From Thiothrix sp. UBA5583 (GTDB taxonomy: Bacteria > Pseudomonadota > Gammaproteobacteria > Thiotrichales > Thiotrichaceae), in contig DILV01000026.1 of NCBI GenBank assembly GCA_002425225.1, positions 304,695-368,694 on the forward strand: DNA of 64,000 bases. The letters run 5' to 3'. This document shows positions 49,747 through 58,967 of this stretch, piece after piece. The stretch's first letter is position 1. Every line of letters starts with the position of its first letter. The translations under genes were made by a program, and so were the position numbers. The notes under the pieces were generated by a model. That model made no database searches and had not been told where the DNA came from. It saw nothing but the letters and a program-made list of their open reading frames with translations.

Positions 49747-49775
49747 TTGAAGCAGGCGTAGAATCCCTGCATAAT
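49747..49775 (+). promoter_or_regulatory. Sigma70 promoter of rpsT
   Basis: TTGAAG at 49747-49752, a 17-bp spacer, and CATAAT at 49770-49775, then a GC-rich ACGCGCC discriminator. It gives a leader of about 35 nt before rpsT. Confidence 0.65.
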
Positions 49776-49816
49776 ACGCGCCTTGTTTTTCGGATTGGTT
49801 TTTCGGGAGAATACCC

Positions 49817-50086
49817 TTGCCTAACATAGCTTCAGCTAAAAAGCGCGTCCGCCAAAGTGAAGAGCGCCGTATGCACAACCGTCATATGCGCTCACGCCTG
49901 CGCACTCAAATCAAGAACGTTCTGAAGGCTATCGCTGCCGGTGATCGTGAAGCAGCCGTCGCTGCTTATAATGCTGCTGTTCCGGTAATTGATTCCATTG
50001 CGGACAAAGGCATTGTCCACAAGAACAAGGCGGCACGCCACAAGAGCCGTCTGAATGCGCACATCAAAGCCTTGCAAGCCGCCTAA
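49817..50086 (+). CDS. rpsT: 30S ribosomal protein S20
   Basis: An 89-residue three-helix protein ([62 protein letters not shown]). It starts at TTG with GGGAGA upstream. In E. coli rpsT also starts with a rare UUG, which allows feedback by S20; the same codon here suggests the same control. Confidence 0.96.
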   Translation: MPNIASAKKRVRQSEERRMHNRHMRSRLRTQIKNVLKAIAAGDREAAVAAYNAAVPVIDSIADKGIVHKNKAARHKSRLNAHIKALQAA

Positions 50087-50114
50087 GCTGCCGGGCAACG
50101 TTGCCTCGTTTTCT

Positions 50115-50139
50115 AGGCCGGTTTTTTTAACCGGCCTTT
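50115..50139. terminator. Intrinsic terminator after rpsT
   Basis: AGGCCGGTT (50115-50123) pairs with AACCGGCCT (50129-50137) around a TTTTT loop, with only TT directly after. It lies 20 nt before coaE and should separate rpsT from it. Confidence 0.75.
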
Positions 50140-50158
50140 CGCGTTTGTGCGTGATGCC

Positions 50159-50758
50159 ATGCTGAAGGTTGGGCTAACTGGAGGTATTGGTTGTGGCAAG
50201 TCTACGGCGGTCAAGCGCTTCCGCGAGCTGGGTGTTCCTGTCATTGATGCTGATATTGTTGCCCGTGAAGTCGTTGCGCCGGGTCAGTCTGCCTTGCGGG
50301 AAATAGTGACCTGCTTTGGCGAGCAGGCTTTGCTGGCAGATGGTTCATTGAACCGCTCTTGGTTACGTCAAACCATTTTTGCCGACAGGCAGGCGTTGCA
50401 GCAACTGGAATCCATCCTGCATCCGCGTATCCGTACTGAAATTGTACAACGCATGGCAGAATGTGGCGATGTCGCCTACGCTATTGTTGACGTGCCGTTA
50501 TTGTTTGAGAAAAGTTACCGTCAGTTATTCGACCGCGTGTTGGTGATTGACTGTTTGCCGCAGCAACAGCGGGAAAGGGTTGTGTTACGTGATGGCAGTG
50601 ATGTGGAGTTGGTTGATTCTATCATGCAGTCACAGGTTTCACGTGAGCAGCGCTTGCAACAGGCGGACGAAATTCTAGAAAATAGCTCATCTATTCTTGA
50701 TTTTTATAATAAAATTGACAGCCTTCACAAAGAATACACAAAATTCATTGATACCTAG
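50159..50758 (+). CDS. coaE: Dephospho-CoA kinase
   Basis: A 199-residue kinase for the last step of coenzyme A synthesis. P-loop GLTGGIGCGKSTAVKRF (about 4-20), then VPVIDADIVAREV, and VDVPLLFEKSYRQLFDRVLVID. I start at ATG 50159 (MLKVGLTGG); a GTG four codons earlier is possible. A partial parS-like core (GTTTCACGTGA at 50636-50646) lies inside the gene and is probably chance. Confidence 0.94.
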   Translation: MLKVGLTGGIGCGKSTAVKRFRELGVPVIDADIVAREVVAPGQSALREIVTCFGEQALLADGSLNRSWLRQTIFADRQALQQLESILHPRIRTEIVQRMAECGDVAYAIVDVPLLFEKSYRQLFDRVLVIDCLPQQQRERVVLRDGSDVELVDSIMQSQVSREQRLQQADEILENSSSILDFYNKIDSLHKEYTKFIDT

Positions 50759-50788
50759 TTGATTGAATTAGGGAATTTTTGGTATAAA
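50759..50788 (+). promoter_or_regulatory. Possible promoter ahead of zapD
   Basis: TTGATT at 50759-50764, an 18-bp spacer and TATAAA at 50783-50788. The AT-rich gap of 117 nt between the coaE stop and the chosen zapD start fits a promoter region better than coding sequence. Confidence 0.5.
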
Positions 50789-50875
50789 CACGAAACAACC
50801 CCGCTTCTAGGGTATCTTATGGTTATCTATAATCAATTGGTGGGCGAGCAGATTCGCCAACTTTCAAGGCAGCAC

Positions 50876-51640
50876 ATGATCAGTTATGAGCAACCGCTGA
50901 ATGAAAAGATTCGCCTTTTGCTGCGTCTTGAGCTGCTGATGGGGCGTTTTGAGTACCATGTGTCCGGTGAACCCATGCCGGAAGATACCGTAGCGGCATT
51001 ACACCTATTGCTGGATTTGTATAATCTGTCGGCTCGTCTTGATATTAAAAGTGAAATCCTCAAGGAAATTGACCGGATCGGTCAGTCCACCCGCATGTTG
51101 ATGCGTGAAGAAACTGCTGATACTGCCCGCCTAGATCGGGTGCTGGAAAAACTCAACCACCACAGTGATGTGCTCTACCAGCAACGTGGACAGTTGGGGC
51201 AGCATCTAAAGAATCACATGTTTTTCAATAGTCTGCGTCAGCGTTCCACCTTGCCTGGCGGTATCAACGGATTTGATATTCCCTTGTTTAATTATTGGCA
51301 GGCGCAGATATTGTCTGTGCGTCTGGAAGATTTGCAGGAATGGGTGGCTCCTTATGTCACAGCCAAGGCTGCCGCTACCGACATTCTTAACCTGATGCGT
51401 GAGTTTTGTGAGCGGCGCGAGGAAGTGGGCAAGGAGGGTTTCTACCAGTCAACCTTGGAAGGACGCAAACCTTATCAAATGATGCGGGTAGAATTGCCTG
51501 ACACGGTGGATTATTACCCTGAAATCAGTGCAGGCAAACAGCGCTTTACCCTGCGTTTCGTCAATGCCGACATGCTGGCGGATCGTGGCAAGCAGATCAG
51601 CAAGGATATTCCTTTCACCTTGGCTTTGTGCAGTTTCTGA
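50876..51640 (+). CDS. zapD: Cell division protein ZapD
   Basis: A 254-residue ZapD (YacF), which bundles FtsZ filaments at the Z-ring. I start at MISYEQPLNEKIRLLLRLELL because family members begin there; the frame is open back to 50759, but those residues lack family character. The conserved HHSDVLYQQRGQLGQHLKNHMFFNSLRQRSTLPGGINGFDIPLFNYW segment lies near 125-180. It is next to coaE as in many gammaproteobacteria. Confidence 0.93.
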   Translation: MISYEQPLNEKIRLLLRLELLMGRFEYHVSGEPMPEDTVAALHLLLDLYNLSARLDIKSEILKEIDRIGQSTRMLMREETADTARLDRVLEKLNHHSDVLYQQRGQLGQHLKNHMFFNSLRQRSTLPGGINGFDIPLFNYWQAQILSVRLEDLQEWVAPYVTAKAAATDILNLMREFCERREEVGKEGFYQSTLEGRKPYQMMRVELPDTVDYYPEISAGKQRFTLRFVNADMLADRGKQISKDIPFTLALCSF

Positions 51641-51643
51641 CGT

Positions 51644-51675
51644 AAACCCCTTCTGCCCGCAGACGGAAGGGGTTT
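51644..51675. terminator. Bidirectional terminator between convergent genes
   Basis: AAACCCCTTC (51644-51653) pairs with GAAGGGGTTT (51666-51675) around a 12-nt loop. It lies between the ends of zapD and the minus-strand DUF2914 gene and can serve both. Confidence 0.75.
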
Positions 51676-51680
51676 CACCC

Positions 51681-52370
51681 TTAGCGTAATGTTTCCCAAA
51701 TCGGTTTATCGGTTTTGGCAGGTGATTCCCACGAGGGTGTACCTGTTACGGGCGGCTTTGTGTCTGGATTGGGTGTTTCTGGTGCGGGCGCCGGGTTGAC
51801 AGGCGGTTTCTGCAATGCTGGCGGAATCGGTGTCAACGGTTGTGCAGGCGCAGGAATGGTTGGTGGTTCGGCGCTAGGCATGACTGGCTCAACCTGCAAG
51901 GATTCCTGCTTAAGAATGCTGCCGTCATCATTTTGTACGGTCACTGTCCATGTTCCTGGCAGGTTGGGAGCAATGCTTTTGCTGGAATGTACCCGCCAAG
52001 GGCTACCTTCCACCGGGAATTGCAGACCAAGCTGGAATGCGCCATTGCGTTCCCATTTGTGGGTAATGACGTGCCCCTGCAAGCCGGTCAGCTCGGTAAA
52101 ATAGTACATCTGCTGCCCCGCACTGATGCGGCTGAGTTGGTCAACCGGCTCACGCCCGCTAATGGCGCTGGTGAATGCAGAACGGGTGACGGCTGGCTGA
52201 CTGAGAATACCTGGCGTTGGTGTTACCGGGGCAGGCGTGGTCGGAGCCGGGTTGGTACTCGCCGGAGGAGGGGTGATGATGGAGCCGTGTTCAAAAGTTT
52301 CGGCGTGGAGGGTTGTTGTTAGCACGGTCAGCAGCAAACCGGCGCTGATGCTCATCTGGATGTTTGGCAT
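51681..52370 (-). CDS. Secreted DUF2914 protein with proline-rich flanks
   Basis: A 229-residue protein starting at ATG 52370, with GGGAG 10 nt upstream. Residues 1-24 form a signal peptide (MSISAGLLLTVLTTTLHA). Two Pro/Thr/Ala-rich regions (about 30-56 and 165-229) flank a DUF2914 domain: TRSAFTSAISGREPVDQLSRI near 60, YYFTELTGLQGHVITHKWERNG near 88, WRVHSSKSIAPNLPGTWTVTVQNDDGSIL near 126. Such domains occur in exported proteins of unknown role. The proline-rich tails may span the envelope or tether it. Confidence 0.75.
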   Translation of the reverse strand: MPNIQMSISAGLLLTVLTTTLHAETFEHGSIITPPPASTNPAPTTPAPVTPTPGILSQPAVTRSAFTSAISGREPVDQLSRISAGQQMYYFTELTGLQGHVITHKWERNGAFQLGLQFPVEGSPWRVHSSKSIAPNLPGTWTVTVQNDDGSILKQESLQVEPVMPSAEPPTIPAPAQPLTPIPPALQKPPVNPAPAPETPNPDTKPPVTGTPSWESPAKTDKPIWETLR

Positions 52371-52537
52371 GTATTCAAGTCTCCCTTCATAATCAGATTG
52401 TTGGCTATTAGTGTAATCCAAAGCCATTAGGCAGGTTTATTTCCTTCAGGTTCCCTGAAGATTGCCCGCAATGCTTGCCCCTGAGGTCAAGTTACGCTTT
52501 ACTAACTCTTTTGCCGTGTAGCAAGACAGGTTTAATA

Positions 52538-52789
52538 ATGCCTAGAAAACAATCAGGTGATGCGGTAGCGCCACTGCCGGATTTCGAGACAGCGATGGCT
52601 GAGCTGGAAGCTCTGGTACAACGCATGGAAAGCGGTGATTTGTCGCTGGAGGATTCCTTGCGTGAATTCGAGCGCGGCGTGCAATTGACCCGTATCTGTC
52701 AGGATGTACTCAAGGTTGCAGAGCAACGTGTGAAACTGTTGAGTACTGATGGTCAGGAGCGTGATTTCCCGCCACAGAGGGAAGCCTGA
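52538..52789 (+). CDS. xseB: Exodeoxyribonuclease VII small subunit
   Basis: An 83-residue XseB (PDFETAMAELEALVQRMESGDLSLEDSLREFERGVQLTRICQDVLKVAEQRVKLL). It partners XseA, which is not in the window, in single-strand DNA degradation. I start at MPRKQSGD; the frame extends upstream without a good start. Its stop overlaps the ispA ATG by one base, the usual xseB-ispA-dxs order. Confidence 0.95.
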   Translation: MPRKQSGDAVAPLPDFETAMAELEALVQRMESGDLSLEDSLREFERGVQLTRICQDVLKVAEQRVKLLSTDGQERDFPPQREA

Positions 52790-53682
52790 TGCTAAATGTA
52801 CATACCCGCCTGCAAGCCTGGCAAGACCGGATTGAAGCGGTACTGGATGATGTATTACCTCCGGCAAGTACCCATCCTGTGCGTTTGCATGAGGCTATGC
52901 GCTATTCGGTACTGAATGGTGGCAAACGGATGCGTCCCTTGCTGGTCTATGCTACCGGGGATGCGTTGGGAATTCCGTTGGAGCATCTGGATATTCCCGC
53001 CGCCGCCATTGAGCTGATTCACGTGTACTCACTGGTACATGATGATTTGCCAGCCATGGACGATGATGACCTGCGGCGTGGTAAACCCACTTGTCACAAG
53101 GCGTTTGACGAAGCGACCGCCATTCTGGTCGGGGATGGCTTGCAAGCGCTGGCTTTCCAGATTCTAGCGCTGCATCCGCGCCTGAAAGCTTCTCCTGCTC
53201 AACGGTTGCGAATGATTGAGCACCTAGGGCAGGCTGCCGGTTCACGCGGGATGGTGGGTGGTCAGGCCATCGACCTTGCTGCTGTCGGCAAGCCACTGAG
53301 CGAACTGGAGCTGGAAAACATGCATATCCACAAGACGGGTGCCTTGATCCGCGCTAGTGTCATGTTGGCAGCTTACAGCGTGGAGGCGATGGATGCCCTG
53401 CGCTTGCAGCAACTGGATCACTTTGCCAAATGCATTGGCTTGGCCTTCCAGGTGCAGGACGACATTCTGGATGTGGAAAGCGATACCCAAACGCTGGGCA
53501 AAACCCGTGGGGCAGATGAGGCGGCAGGCAAGCCGACTTATCCTTCCATCATCGGCATGGCTGCATCCAAAGCCAAATTGCAGGATTTGTATGACGAAGC
53601 CCTGAATGCTTTGGCATCCTTGGGGGATTCCGCGAAATTGCTACGCGAAATTGCTGAATTCACGGTTAAACGCATACGATAA
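52789..53682 (+). CDS. ispA: Farnesyl diphosphate synthase (geranyltranstransferase)
   Basis: A 297-residue all-helical prenyltransferase. The first aspartate-rich motif is DDLPAMDDDDLRRGKPT (about 85-101), the second is QVQDDILDVESDT near 221-233. It condenses isopentenyl diphosphate with dimethylallyl and geranyl diphosphate to farnesyl diphosphate, feeding undecaprenyl and quinone synthesis. It lies between xseB and dxs. Confidence 0.95.
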   Translation: MLNVHTRLQAWQDRIEAVLDDVLPPASTHPVRLHEAMRYSVLNGGKRMRPLLVYATGDALGIPLEHLDIPAAAIELIHVYSLVHDDLPAMDDDDLRRGKPTCHKAFDEATAILVGDGLQALAFQILALHPRLKASPAQRLRMIEHLGQAAGSRGMVGGQAIDLAAVGKPLSELELENMHIHKTGALIRASVMLAAYSVEAMDALRLQQLDHFAKCIGLAFQVQDDILDVESDTQTLGKTRGADEAAGKPTYPSIIGMAASKAKLQDLYDEALNALASLGDSAKLLREIAEFTVKRIR

Positions 53683-53746
53683 ATAAAAAACAGACACCCA
53701 GCCACAGTACCCATATTGACGGTTTGATGATTAGGGGTTAGCCAAC

Positions 53747-55633
53747 GTGCTTGATACAATCCATTCCCCCGCCGATTTGCGTCGGCTGGAACTTGAAGCG
53801 CTACCGGCGCTGTGCGCTGAACTGCGCGAATTTTTGCTGAATTCCGTTTCCACTGGCGGAGGCCATTTCTCGTCCAATCTGGGGACAGTCGAGCTGACGG
53901 TGGCGTTGCATTACGCTTTCGACACTCCACGAGACAAGTTGGTGTGGGATGTTGGGCATCAGGCATACCCTCACAAGGTTCTGACCGGACGGCGTGGGCA
54001 GATGAGTGGCATTCGCCAGAAAGCGGGGCTGTCGGGCTTCCCCAAGCGTTGTGAAAGTGAATATGACACCTTCGGGGTGGGGCATTCCAGTACCTCTATC
54101 AGTGCTGCATTGGGCATGGCTTTGGCTGCCCAGCAAAAGGGTGAGGATTTCCATTCCATCGCCATTATTGGTGATGGTGCGATGACCGCCGGGATGGCTT
54201 ATGAAGCCCTCAATCACGCAGGTGATCTGGATGCCAACCTGATTGTGGTGTTGAACGATAATGAAATGTCGATTTCACCCAATGTGGGAGCCTTGCGCAA
54301 ATACCTGACCCGCTTGCTGTCCGGGCGTATGTATTCAACCATGCGCGAAAGCGGCAAGAAAGCCCTGTCACACAGCAAATCGCTGTCCAAACTGGTGAAA
54401 CTGACCGAAGAACACATGAAAGGCATGGTGTTGCCCGGTACGCTGTTCGAGGAAATGGGCTTCAAGTATTACGGGCCAATTGATGGGCATGATGTGGAGG
54501 AGTTGGTGCATGTATTGCACAACCTCAAACAGATCAAAGGGCCGCGTTTGCTGCACGTGCTGACGCAAAAAGGCAAAGGTTATGAGCCAGCCGAGGAAGA
54601 TCCCTGTACCTATCATGGGGTAACACCTTTTAACCTGCAAACCGGGCTGGTTGCCAGCGGCAAGAAATCCACCCCCAGCTATACCCAGGTATTTGGGCAA
54701 TGGTTGTGTGACATGGCTGCGCAAGATGAACGTTTGGTGGGTATTACGCCTGCCATGCGTGAAGGTTCCGGTCTGGTGGAATTTTCCGAGCGTTTCCCGC
54801 AACGCTATTTTGATGTGGGTATTGCCGAGCAGCACGCCGTAACGCTGGCCGCAGGGCTGGCTTGTGAGGGTCTGAAGCCGGTAGTGGCGATTTATTCTAC
54901 TTTCCTGCAACGGGCTTATGACCAGTTGCTACACGATGTTGCCATCCAGAACCTGCCGGTGGTGTTTGCCATTGACCGTGCCGGGCTGGTGGGGGCGGAT
55001 GGGCCGACCCATTCCGGCAATTACGATTTGTCTTATCTGCGCTGTGTGCCCAACATGGTGATCATGGCACCGGCTGATGAGGATGAATGCCGCCAGATGT
55101 TGTATACCGCATTCCGGCTGGATTGCCCAACGGCAGTCCGTTATCCGCGTGGCAAGGGCATCGGGATAGAGCCACAAGCCGTCATGCAGGAAATTCCGCT
55201 GGGCAAGGCGGTGAAACTGCGCACTGGGCATTCCGTTGCCATTCTGCTGTTTGGCTCCCTGTTGCTGGAAGCGCAGGCTGCGGCAGAAGAGCTGGATGCA
55301 ACCTTGGTCAACATGCGTTTCGTCAAGCCGCTGGATCAGGCCATGATTCGGGAGCTGGTGCAAACCCATGATTTGCTGGTGACACTGGAAGACAATGCAG
55401 TGATGGGCGGGGCTGGTAGTGCGGTCAGTGAATACCTTAATGAAACAGGGCTGGATGTGGCGGTGTTGAATCTGGGGTTGCCCGACCGTTATATTGACCA
55501 TGCCCAGCGCGAAGAGCAGCTCGCCGCCTGTGGACTGGATGCTGCCGGTATTGTCCGGCGTGTCCGGGCAAGCAATGTAGCCAAAACCCAGATGTATGCC
55601 GTACCAGCGTTGTCATCTGTCAGGGTGGGATGA
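53747..55633 (+). CDS. dxs: 1-deoxy-D-xylulose-5-phosphate synthase
   Basis: A 628-residue thiamine-diphosphate enzyme starting at a GTG. It joins pyruvate and glyceraldehyde-3-phosphate in the first step of the MEP isoprenoid pathway. [19 protein letters not shown] near 38-56, the TPP motif from [13 protein letters not shown] to [12 protein letters not shown] near 143-185, and a transketolase C-terminal domain are visible. Its product feeds the pathway that supplies IspA, encoded 64 nt upstream. Confidence 0.96.
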   Translation: MLDTIHSPADLRRLELEALPALCAELREFLLNSVSTGGGHFSSNLGTVELTVALHYAFDTPRDKLVWDVGHQAYPHKVLTGRRGQMSGIRQKAGLSGFPKRCESEYDTFGVGHSSTSISAALGMALAAQQKGEDFHSIAIIGDGAMTAGMAYEALNHAGDLDANLIVVLNDNEMSISPNVGALRKYLTRLLSGRMYSTMRESGKKALSHSKSLSKLVKLTEEHMKGMVLPGTLFEEMGFKYYGPIDGHDVEELVHVLHNLKQIKGPRLLHVLTQKGKGYEPAEEDPCTYHGVTPFNLQTGLVASGKKSTPSYTQVFGQWLCDMAAQDERLVGITPAMREGSGLVEFSERFPQRYFDVGIAEQHAVTLAAGLACEGLKPVVAIYSTFLQRAYDQLLHDVAIQNLPVVFAIDRAGLVGADGPTHSGNYDLSYLRCVPNMVIMAPADEDECRQMLYTAFRLDCPTAVRYPRGKGIGIEPQAVMQEIPLGKAVKLRTGHSVAILLFGSLLLEAQAAAEELDATLVNMRFVKPLDQAMIRELVQTHDLLVTLEDNAVMGGAGSAVSEYLNETGLDVAVLNLGLPDRYIDHAQREEQLAACGLDAAGIVRRVRASNVAKTQMYAVPALSSVRVG

Positions 55634-55744
55634 TGGATTTAACCCCGTATCCTGTGCCACAATACGCCCAAACACGGCAATGTTGCAGGGATCGGCTATA
55701 CTTGCGCGGTTCCAGTAGTATTTTAAATTCCAAGGAGTTTTTCC

Positions 55745-56365
55745 ATGAAGTTTCTGGTCGGCTTTTTCAGCCTTGAATGGATGCGTATTTTCGATTTTCT
55801 GGCACCATTGGCTATCCGCCTGTTTCTGGCTCCAATGTTCTGGATTTCGGGAGTGAAACGTCTGGGTTTGTTTTCCAGCTCCGATTTCGTCATTTATAAC
55901 CCGTTGACCTGGGTCAATACGGAAGCCTTCCAGCAAAGCGTTGCTTCCATGAGCAATACTCTGTTTTCCGGGATGGGAGCTGAAACCTTGGTAATCCTGC
56001 TAGGTTCCATCGAGATTGCTGCTGCCATTCTGCTGGTGCTGGGTTTCGCAGTACGCTGGGTGGTTCTGGCGCTGATGTTTGTAGTGGTGGTACTGGGGCT
56101 GTTGTCGATGGGCGAGGCCGGTTTCCTCAATACCATGCAGCAACTGGTGATGAGCCATGGTTATACCAACATGACCAACAACCTGACCGAAGTGTATCTG
56201 GTTTACTTCATCATGCTGCTGGCGTTGTTTTTCATGGGAGCGGGTCGCTGGTTCAGTCTGGACTGGTATATCTACCGCAGTTTCATGCAACGTATCGACA
56301 ACAAGGCAGCAGTCAAACAGGATCCTTTCGAGATTGATGCAACCGATGAACCTGGCATCAAATAA
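55745..56365 (+). CDS. DoxX-like inner-membrane protein
   Basis: A 206-residue protein with four to five hydrophobic segments (about 17-35, 80-100, 102-122, 145-170). The first region, LAPLAIRLFLAPMFWISGVKRLG, and later LVILLGSIEIAAAILLVLGFAVRWVVLALM resemble DoxX/SURF4-type proteins, including HvfX-like members. The C-terminus is soluble and charged. A TATACT -10-like hexamer lies at 55697-55702. Function unknown; no bufferin or metal-peptide genes are adjacent. Confidence 0.65.
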   Translation: MKFLVGFFSLEWMRIFDFLAPLAIRLFLAPMFWISGVKRLGLFSSSDFVIYNPLTWVNTEAFQQSVASMSNTLFSGMGAETLVILLGSIEIAAAILLVLGFAVRWVVLALMFVVVVLGLLSMGEAGFLNTMQQLVMSHGYTNMTNNLTEVYLVYFIMLLALFFMGAGRWFSLDWYIYRSFMQRIDNKAAVKQDPFEIDATDEPGIK

Positions 56366-56390
56366 GCAGTCAGGCTGCTAATCCATCAGT

Positions 56391-56417
56391 AAAAAGGCTG
56401 CCTTGGCAGCCTTTTTT
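56391..56417. terminator. Intrinsic terminator, usable from both sides
   Basis: AAAAAGGCTGCC (56391-56402) pairs with GGCAGCCTTTTT (56405-56416), a perfect stem with a minimal TT loop between the written arms, followed by more T. It separates the DoxX-like gene from the convergent small membrane protein. Confidence 0.88.
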
Positions 56418-56419
56418 GT

Positions 56420-56677
56420 TTAGCGAATTTCACCACGTTCGCGTCGTTCTCTGACTTTTTCATCGTTGCGTTTCATCAGTTGCAAGGTCAGGTAGATTTT
56501 GGCGGGAATGGACAGAAACAGCCCTCCAGCAATCAGCCCTGCGACAGTGGCAATGCCGTTGACACCTTGTCCGGTCACAATATCCGTGAAAATCACCAGA
56601 CCGACACCAAATGCGCTGATGCTCAAGCCGACGATAATGAGTGCGTACATGAAGCGCGTGACAGTTTTTTCAGTCAT
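56420..56677 (-). CDS. Small two-span membrane protein of unknown function
   Basis: An 85-residue protein starting at MTEKTVTRF, with AGG 6-8 nt upstream. Two hydrophobic segments are clear: MYALIIVGLSISAFGVGLVIF near 9-29 and VNGIATVAGLIAGGLFLSIPAKIYLTL near 38-64. The C-terminus is strongly charged (KRNDEKVRERRERGEIR). I do not recognise the family. It lies between a terminator and the end of the heptad-repeat gene, transcribed in the same direction as the latter after a 118-bp gap. Confidence 0.65.
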   Translation of the reverse strand: MTEKTVTRFMYALIIVGLSISAFGVGLVIFTDIVTGQGVNGIATVAGLIAGGLFLSIPAKIYLTLQLMKRNDEKVRERRERGEIR

Positions 56678-56795
56678 ATTTACCTGCCTTGCGGCTTGTT
56701 GAGGGAATCCGTCATTATCAACCGTCAGTAATTGCAAGGTAATTGACGTTTATCAATGGTATATTGGTTTTCTCTAATATTCCTGTGGTGGTCGC

Positions 56796-58841
56796 CTAGC
56801 CAGTGGCACTGTAAACCCGTAATTGTTGCCCCAGTTTTTGTAGCATGGCATCACGGGTTTGCAGGGCTTTTTCCTTGTGCAGCAATTGCTGGTTGAGCTG
56901 GGCAATGATGGTGTCTTTCAGACCGATCACCTTGTCGCGCTGTTGCAGTTTTTGCTCGATACTTTCTCGTTCATTGTCCTGGTGCTGCTGTGTGCTAGTC
57001 AATTTGGTCAGTTTTTCCAGGTGCTGCTGGAGGTGGGTTTCTTTGCTGGTGTAATCGCGTTCACGGGCAGCGAGGGTGGATTCCCGTTCTGTCAGACGTG
57101 TTTCGCGTTCTGCCAAGGCCGTTTCAAAGGCTTTGCGGTTGCTTTCCTGAGCCTGATATTCATTGGCTAACCGGGTCAGGGTTTCGATATAGGTTTGCAG
57201 GCGTTGTTCCTGCTCAACGTGTTGGCGTTCGCGTGTTGCCAGATGGGTTTCGCGCTGCTGGATGCCCTGTTCACGCTGGTTGAGGGTTTGGTTGAGAGCG
57301 TTGCGTTCCGCTTCCTGCGCCTGCTGGGTCTGGGTAAAGCTGGTTAATGATTCGATGTGCTGCAACAGCAGGTTATCACGGTTCTGATGCTGGCGTTCGC
57401 GTTCTGCCAGTTGGGCTTCACGTATCTGGATTTCGTCTTCACGCTCCAGCAGGCGCTGTTCGCGTTCTGCCAGCAGTTTGTCCTGTTCCTGCAATTGCTG
57501 GTCACGGTTTTGCAGCAGGCTGTCACGTTCCAGCAGTTGCTGGGTGGAATCTTGCAGGTTTTGTGCCTGTTGCTGGATCAGTTGGTCTTTTTCCAGCAAG
57601 AGCGTGTCTTTGTCAGCCAACAGGCGTAGTTGCCCGGCAAGGTGTTGTTCCTTGGCTTGTAGCAGGGTTTCGAGATCGGCAACCTGCTGGTGGTGGGTTG
57701 CAATCTGTTGTTGCTGGGTTTGCAGGGAGGCATCCTGCTTGAGGATATGTTCCTGCAAGGTGGTGATGAGCTGGTCGCGGCTCTGGATTTCCTGGTCGCG
57801 TTCCTGAAGTTGCAGGAACTGGGCAGCAATCTGGTCATCACGGCGTTGCAGATGGTGTTCACGTTCGGCAAGGCTCTGGTCACGCAAGCTGAGCTGTTGA
57901 TCTTTGCTTGCCAACTGGCGGGTTTGTTCCAGCAGTGCTTGTTCACGTTCTTGGGCAATGTGTTCCTTTTCGTGTAACAAGCGGGTTTGTTCAGCAAGCT
58001 GTTCGTTGCGCAGGCTGATCTGGTCGATTTTACGACGTACCAGTGAGTCACGCAGGCGTAGTTGCTGGTCTTTTTCCAGAATGGCTTCATCGCGGCGTTG
58101 CAGCATTTTGTCAATATCACGCAAGCGCTGGTCGCGGTGGTGGATTTGCTGGTCGCGTTCCTTGATCTGGCGGTCACGTTCTGTCAGTTGGCGGTTACGT
58201 TCTGCCAACGACTGTTCTTGTGTGTGAATGCGTTGTTGTTGTTCTCGAATCCAGCGGTTGAGTTCGTCCAGTTGTTGGCTGAGTTCCTGGATACTGGTAT
58301 CACGCTTGCTGATTTGTTTGTCGCGGTTATCGATTTCGCGGTCACGTTTGCCGATGTGGTTGTCTTTTTCTTCCAGACGGCGGTTGCGCATGTTGATCTG
58401 GTCTTCACGCTCCAGAATGAATTTTTCTTTCTGGTGGATGAAGTTTTCGATTTCGCGTGAACGTTTTTCCAGCTCGCGAATAAGCTGGTCGCGTTCACGC
58501 AGGGAGGTTTCCTTTTCCTGAAGTGCTTGTTCCAGTAGCTGGATGTGCTGGTCACGGGACAGGGTGTTCTGCTGGCTGTTTTGCAGCATTTGTTCTTTTT
58601 CGTGCAGCAGGCGTTCTTTCCGTTCCAGATGCTGGTCACGGTCGAGCAGGGATTTTTCTAGGGTTTGAACCAATTGTTCCTTGGTCAGGATGCTCTGGTT
58701 GAGTTCGCGCAAGGCTGTTTCTGCTGTTTGCTGGCGCTCATGAGCGTCTTTCCAGCGATCAATCAACAGTTGCCGGTCTGCGGCAGTCAGGAAGCGGTTG
58801 CCTTCTATCTTTTCGACGAGAGTCTGTTCTTCGCGATTCAT
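56796..58841 (-). CDS. Heptad-repeat coiled-coil protein, 91 uninterrupted heptads
   Basis: A 681-residue protein with no signal peptide or membrane span. After a 39-residue head (MNREEQTLVEKIEGNRFLTA...), residues 40-676 divide into exactly 91 consecutive seven-residue units without one insertion or skip, and five residues (YSATG) close it. The fifth position of the unit is usually Leu or Ile, and the first two are often Arg/Lys-Asp/Glu (RDQQIHH, RDQQLQE, REQRLLE). The core thus alternates a hydrophobic residue with a charged or polar one, unusual for a plain coiled coil. A filament or scaffold role is likely but unproven. Start ATG at 58841; divergent from rpoH. Confidence 0.9.
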   Translation of the reverse strand: MNREEQTLVEKIEGNRFLTAADRQLLIDRWKDAHERQQTAETALRELNQSILTKEQLVQTLEKSLLDRDQHLERKERLLHEKEQMLQNSQQNTLSRDQHIQLLEQALQEKETSLRERDQLIRELEKRSREIENFIHQKEKFILEREDQINMRNRRLEEKDNHIGKRDREIDNRDKQISKRDTSIQELSQQLDELNRWIREQQQRIHTQEQSLAERNRQLTERDRQIKERDQQIHHRDQRLRDIDKMLQRRDEAILEKDQQLRLRDSLVRRKIDQISLRNEQLAEQTRLLHEKEHIAQEREQALLEQTRQLASKDQQLSLRDQSLAEREHHLQRRDDQIAAQFLQLQERDQEIQSRDQLITTLQEHILKQDASLQTQQQQIATHHQQVADLETLLQAKEQHLAGQLRLLADKDTLLLEKDQLIQQQAQNLQDSTQQLLERDSLLQNRDQQLQEQDKLLAEREQRLLEREDEIQIREAQLAERERQHQNRDNLLLQHIESLTSFTQTQQAQEAERNALNQTLNQREQGIQQRETHLATRERQHVEQEQRLQTYIETLTRLANEYQAQESNRKAFETALAERETRLTERESTLAARERDYTSKETHLQQHLEKLTKLTSTQQHQDNERESIEQKLQQRDKVIGLKDTIIAQLNQQLLHKEKALQTRDAMLQKLGQQLRVYSATG

Positions 58842-58940
58842 TATTATTATCTGTTTATCGGGTTACACGCTACTCGCCAATATAATATGCTAAAAATAAC
58901 CTAGCGTGAACCGACAGAATAACTGAAACCAAACAGGTTA

Positions 58941-58967
58941 TTAGCACTCTAAAGTAATGAGTGCTAA
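58941..58967. promoter_or_regulatory. CIRCE element (HrcA operator) upstream of rpoH
   Basis: TTAGCACTC (58941-58949), exactly nine bases, then GAGTGCTAA (58959-58967): a perfect match to the CIRCE inverted repeat bound by the heat-shock repressor HrcA. It ends 32 nt before the rpoH ATG and lies about 100 bp upstream of the divergent coiled-coil gene. hrcA is not in this window. I see no clear sigma70 or sigma32 hexamers for rpoH. Confidence 0.92.

Noticed and set aside
50635..50650. parS-like sequence in coaE (GTTTCACGTGA core)
   Set aside because: Only about 11 of 16 bases match and only one half-site is complete; no second copy is near parAB. Left as chance.
50759..50875. ZapD extended by 39 residues from a TTG
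   Set aside because: The extension lacks family similarity and overlaps a promoter-like TTGATT-N18-TATAAA.
57347..57742. Plus-strand ORFs over the heptad-repeat gene
   Set aside because: The 21-bp periodicity keeps several frames open; compositions are odd and no start signals are seen.
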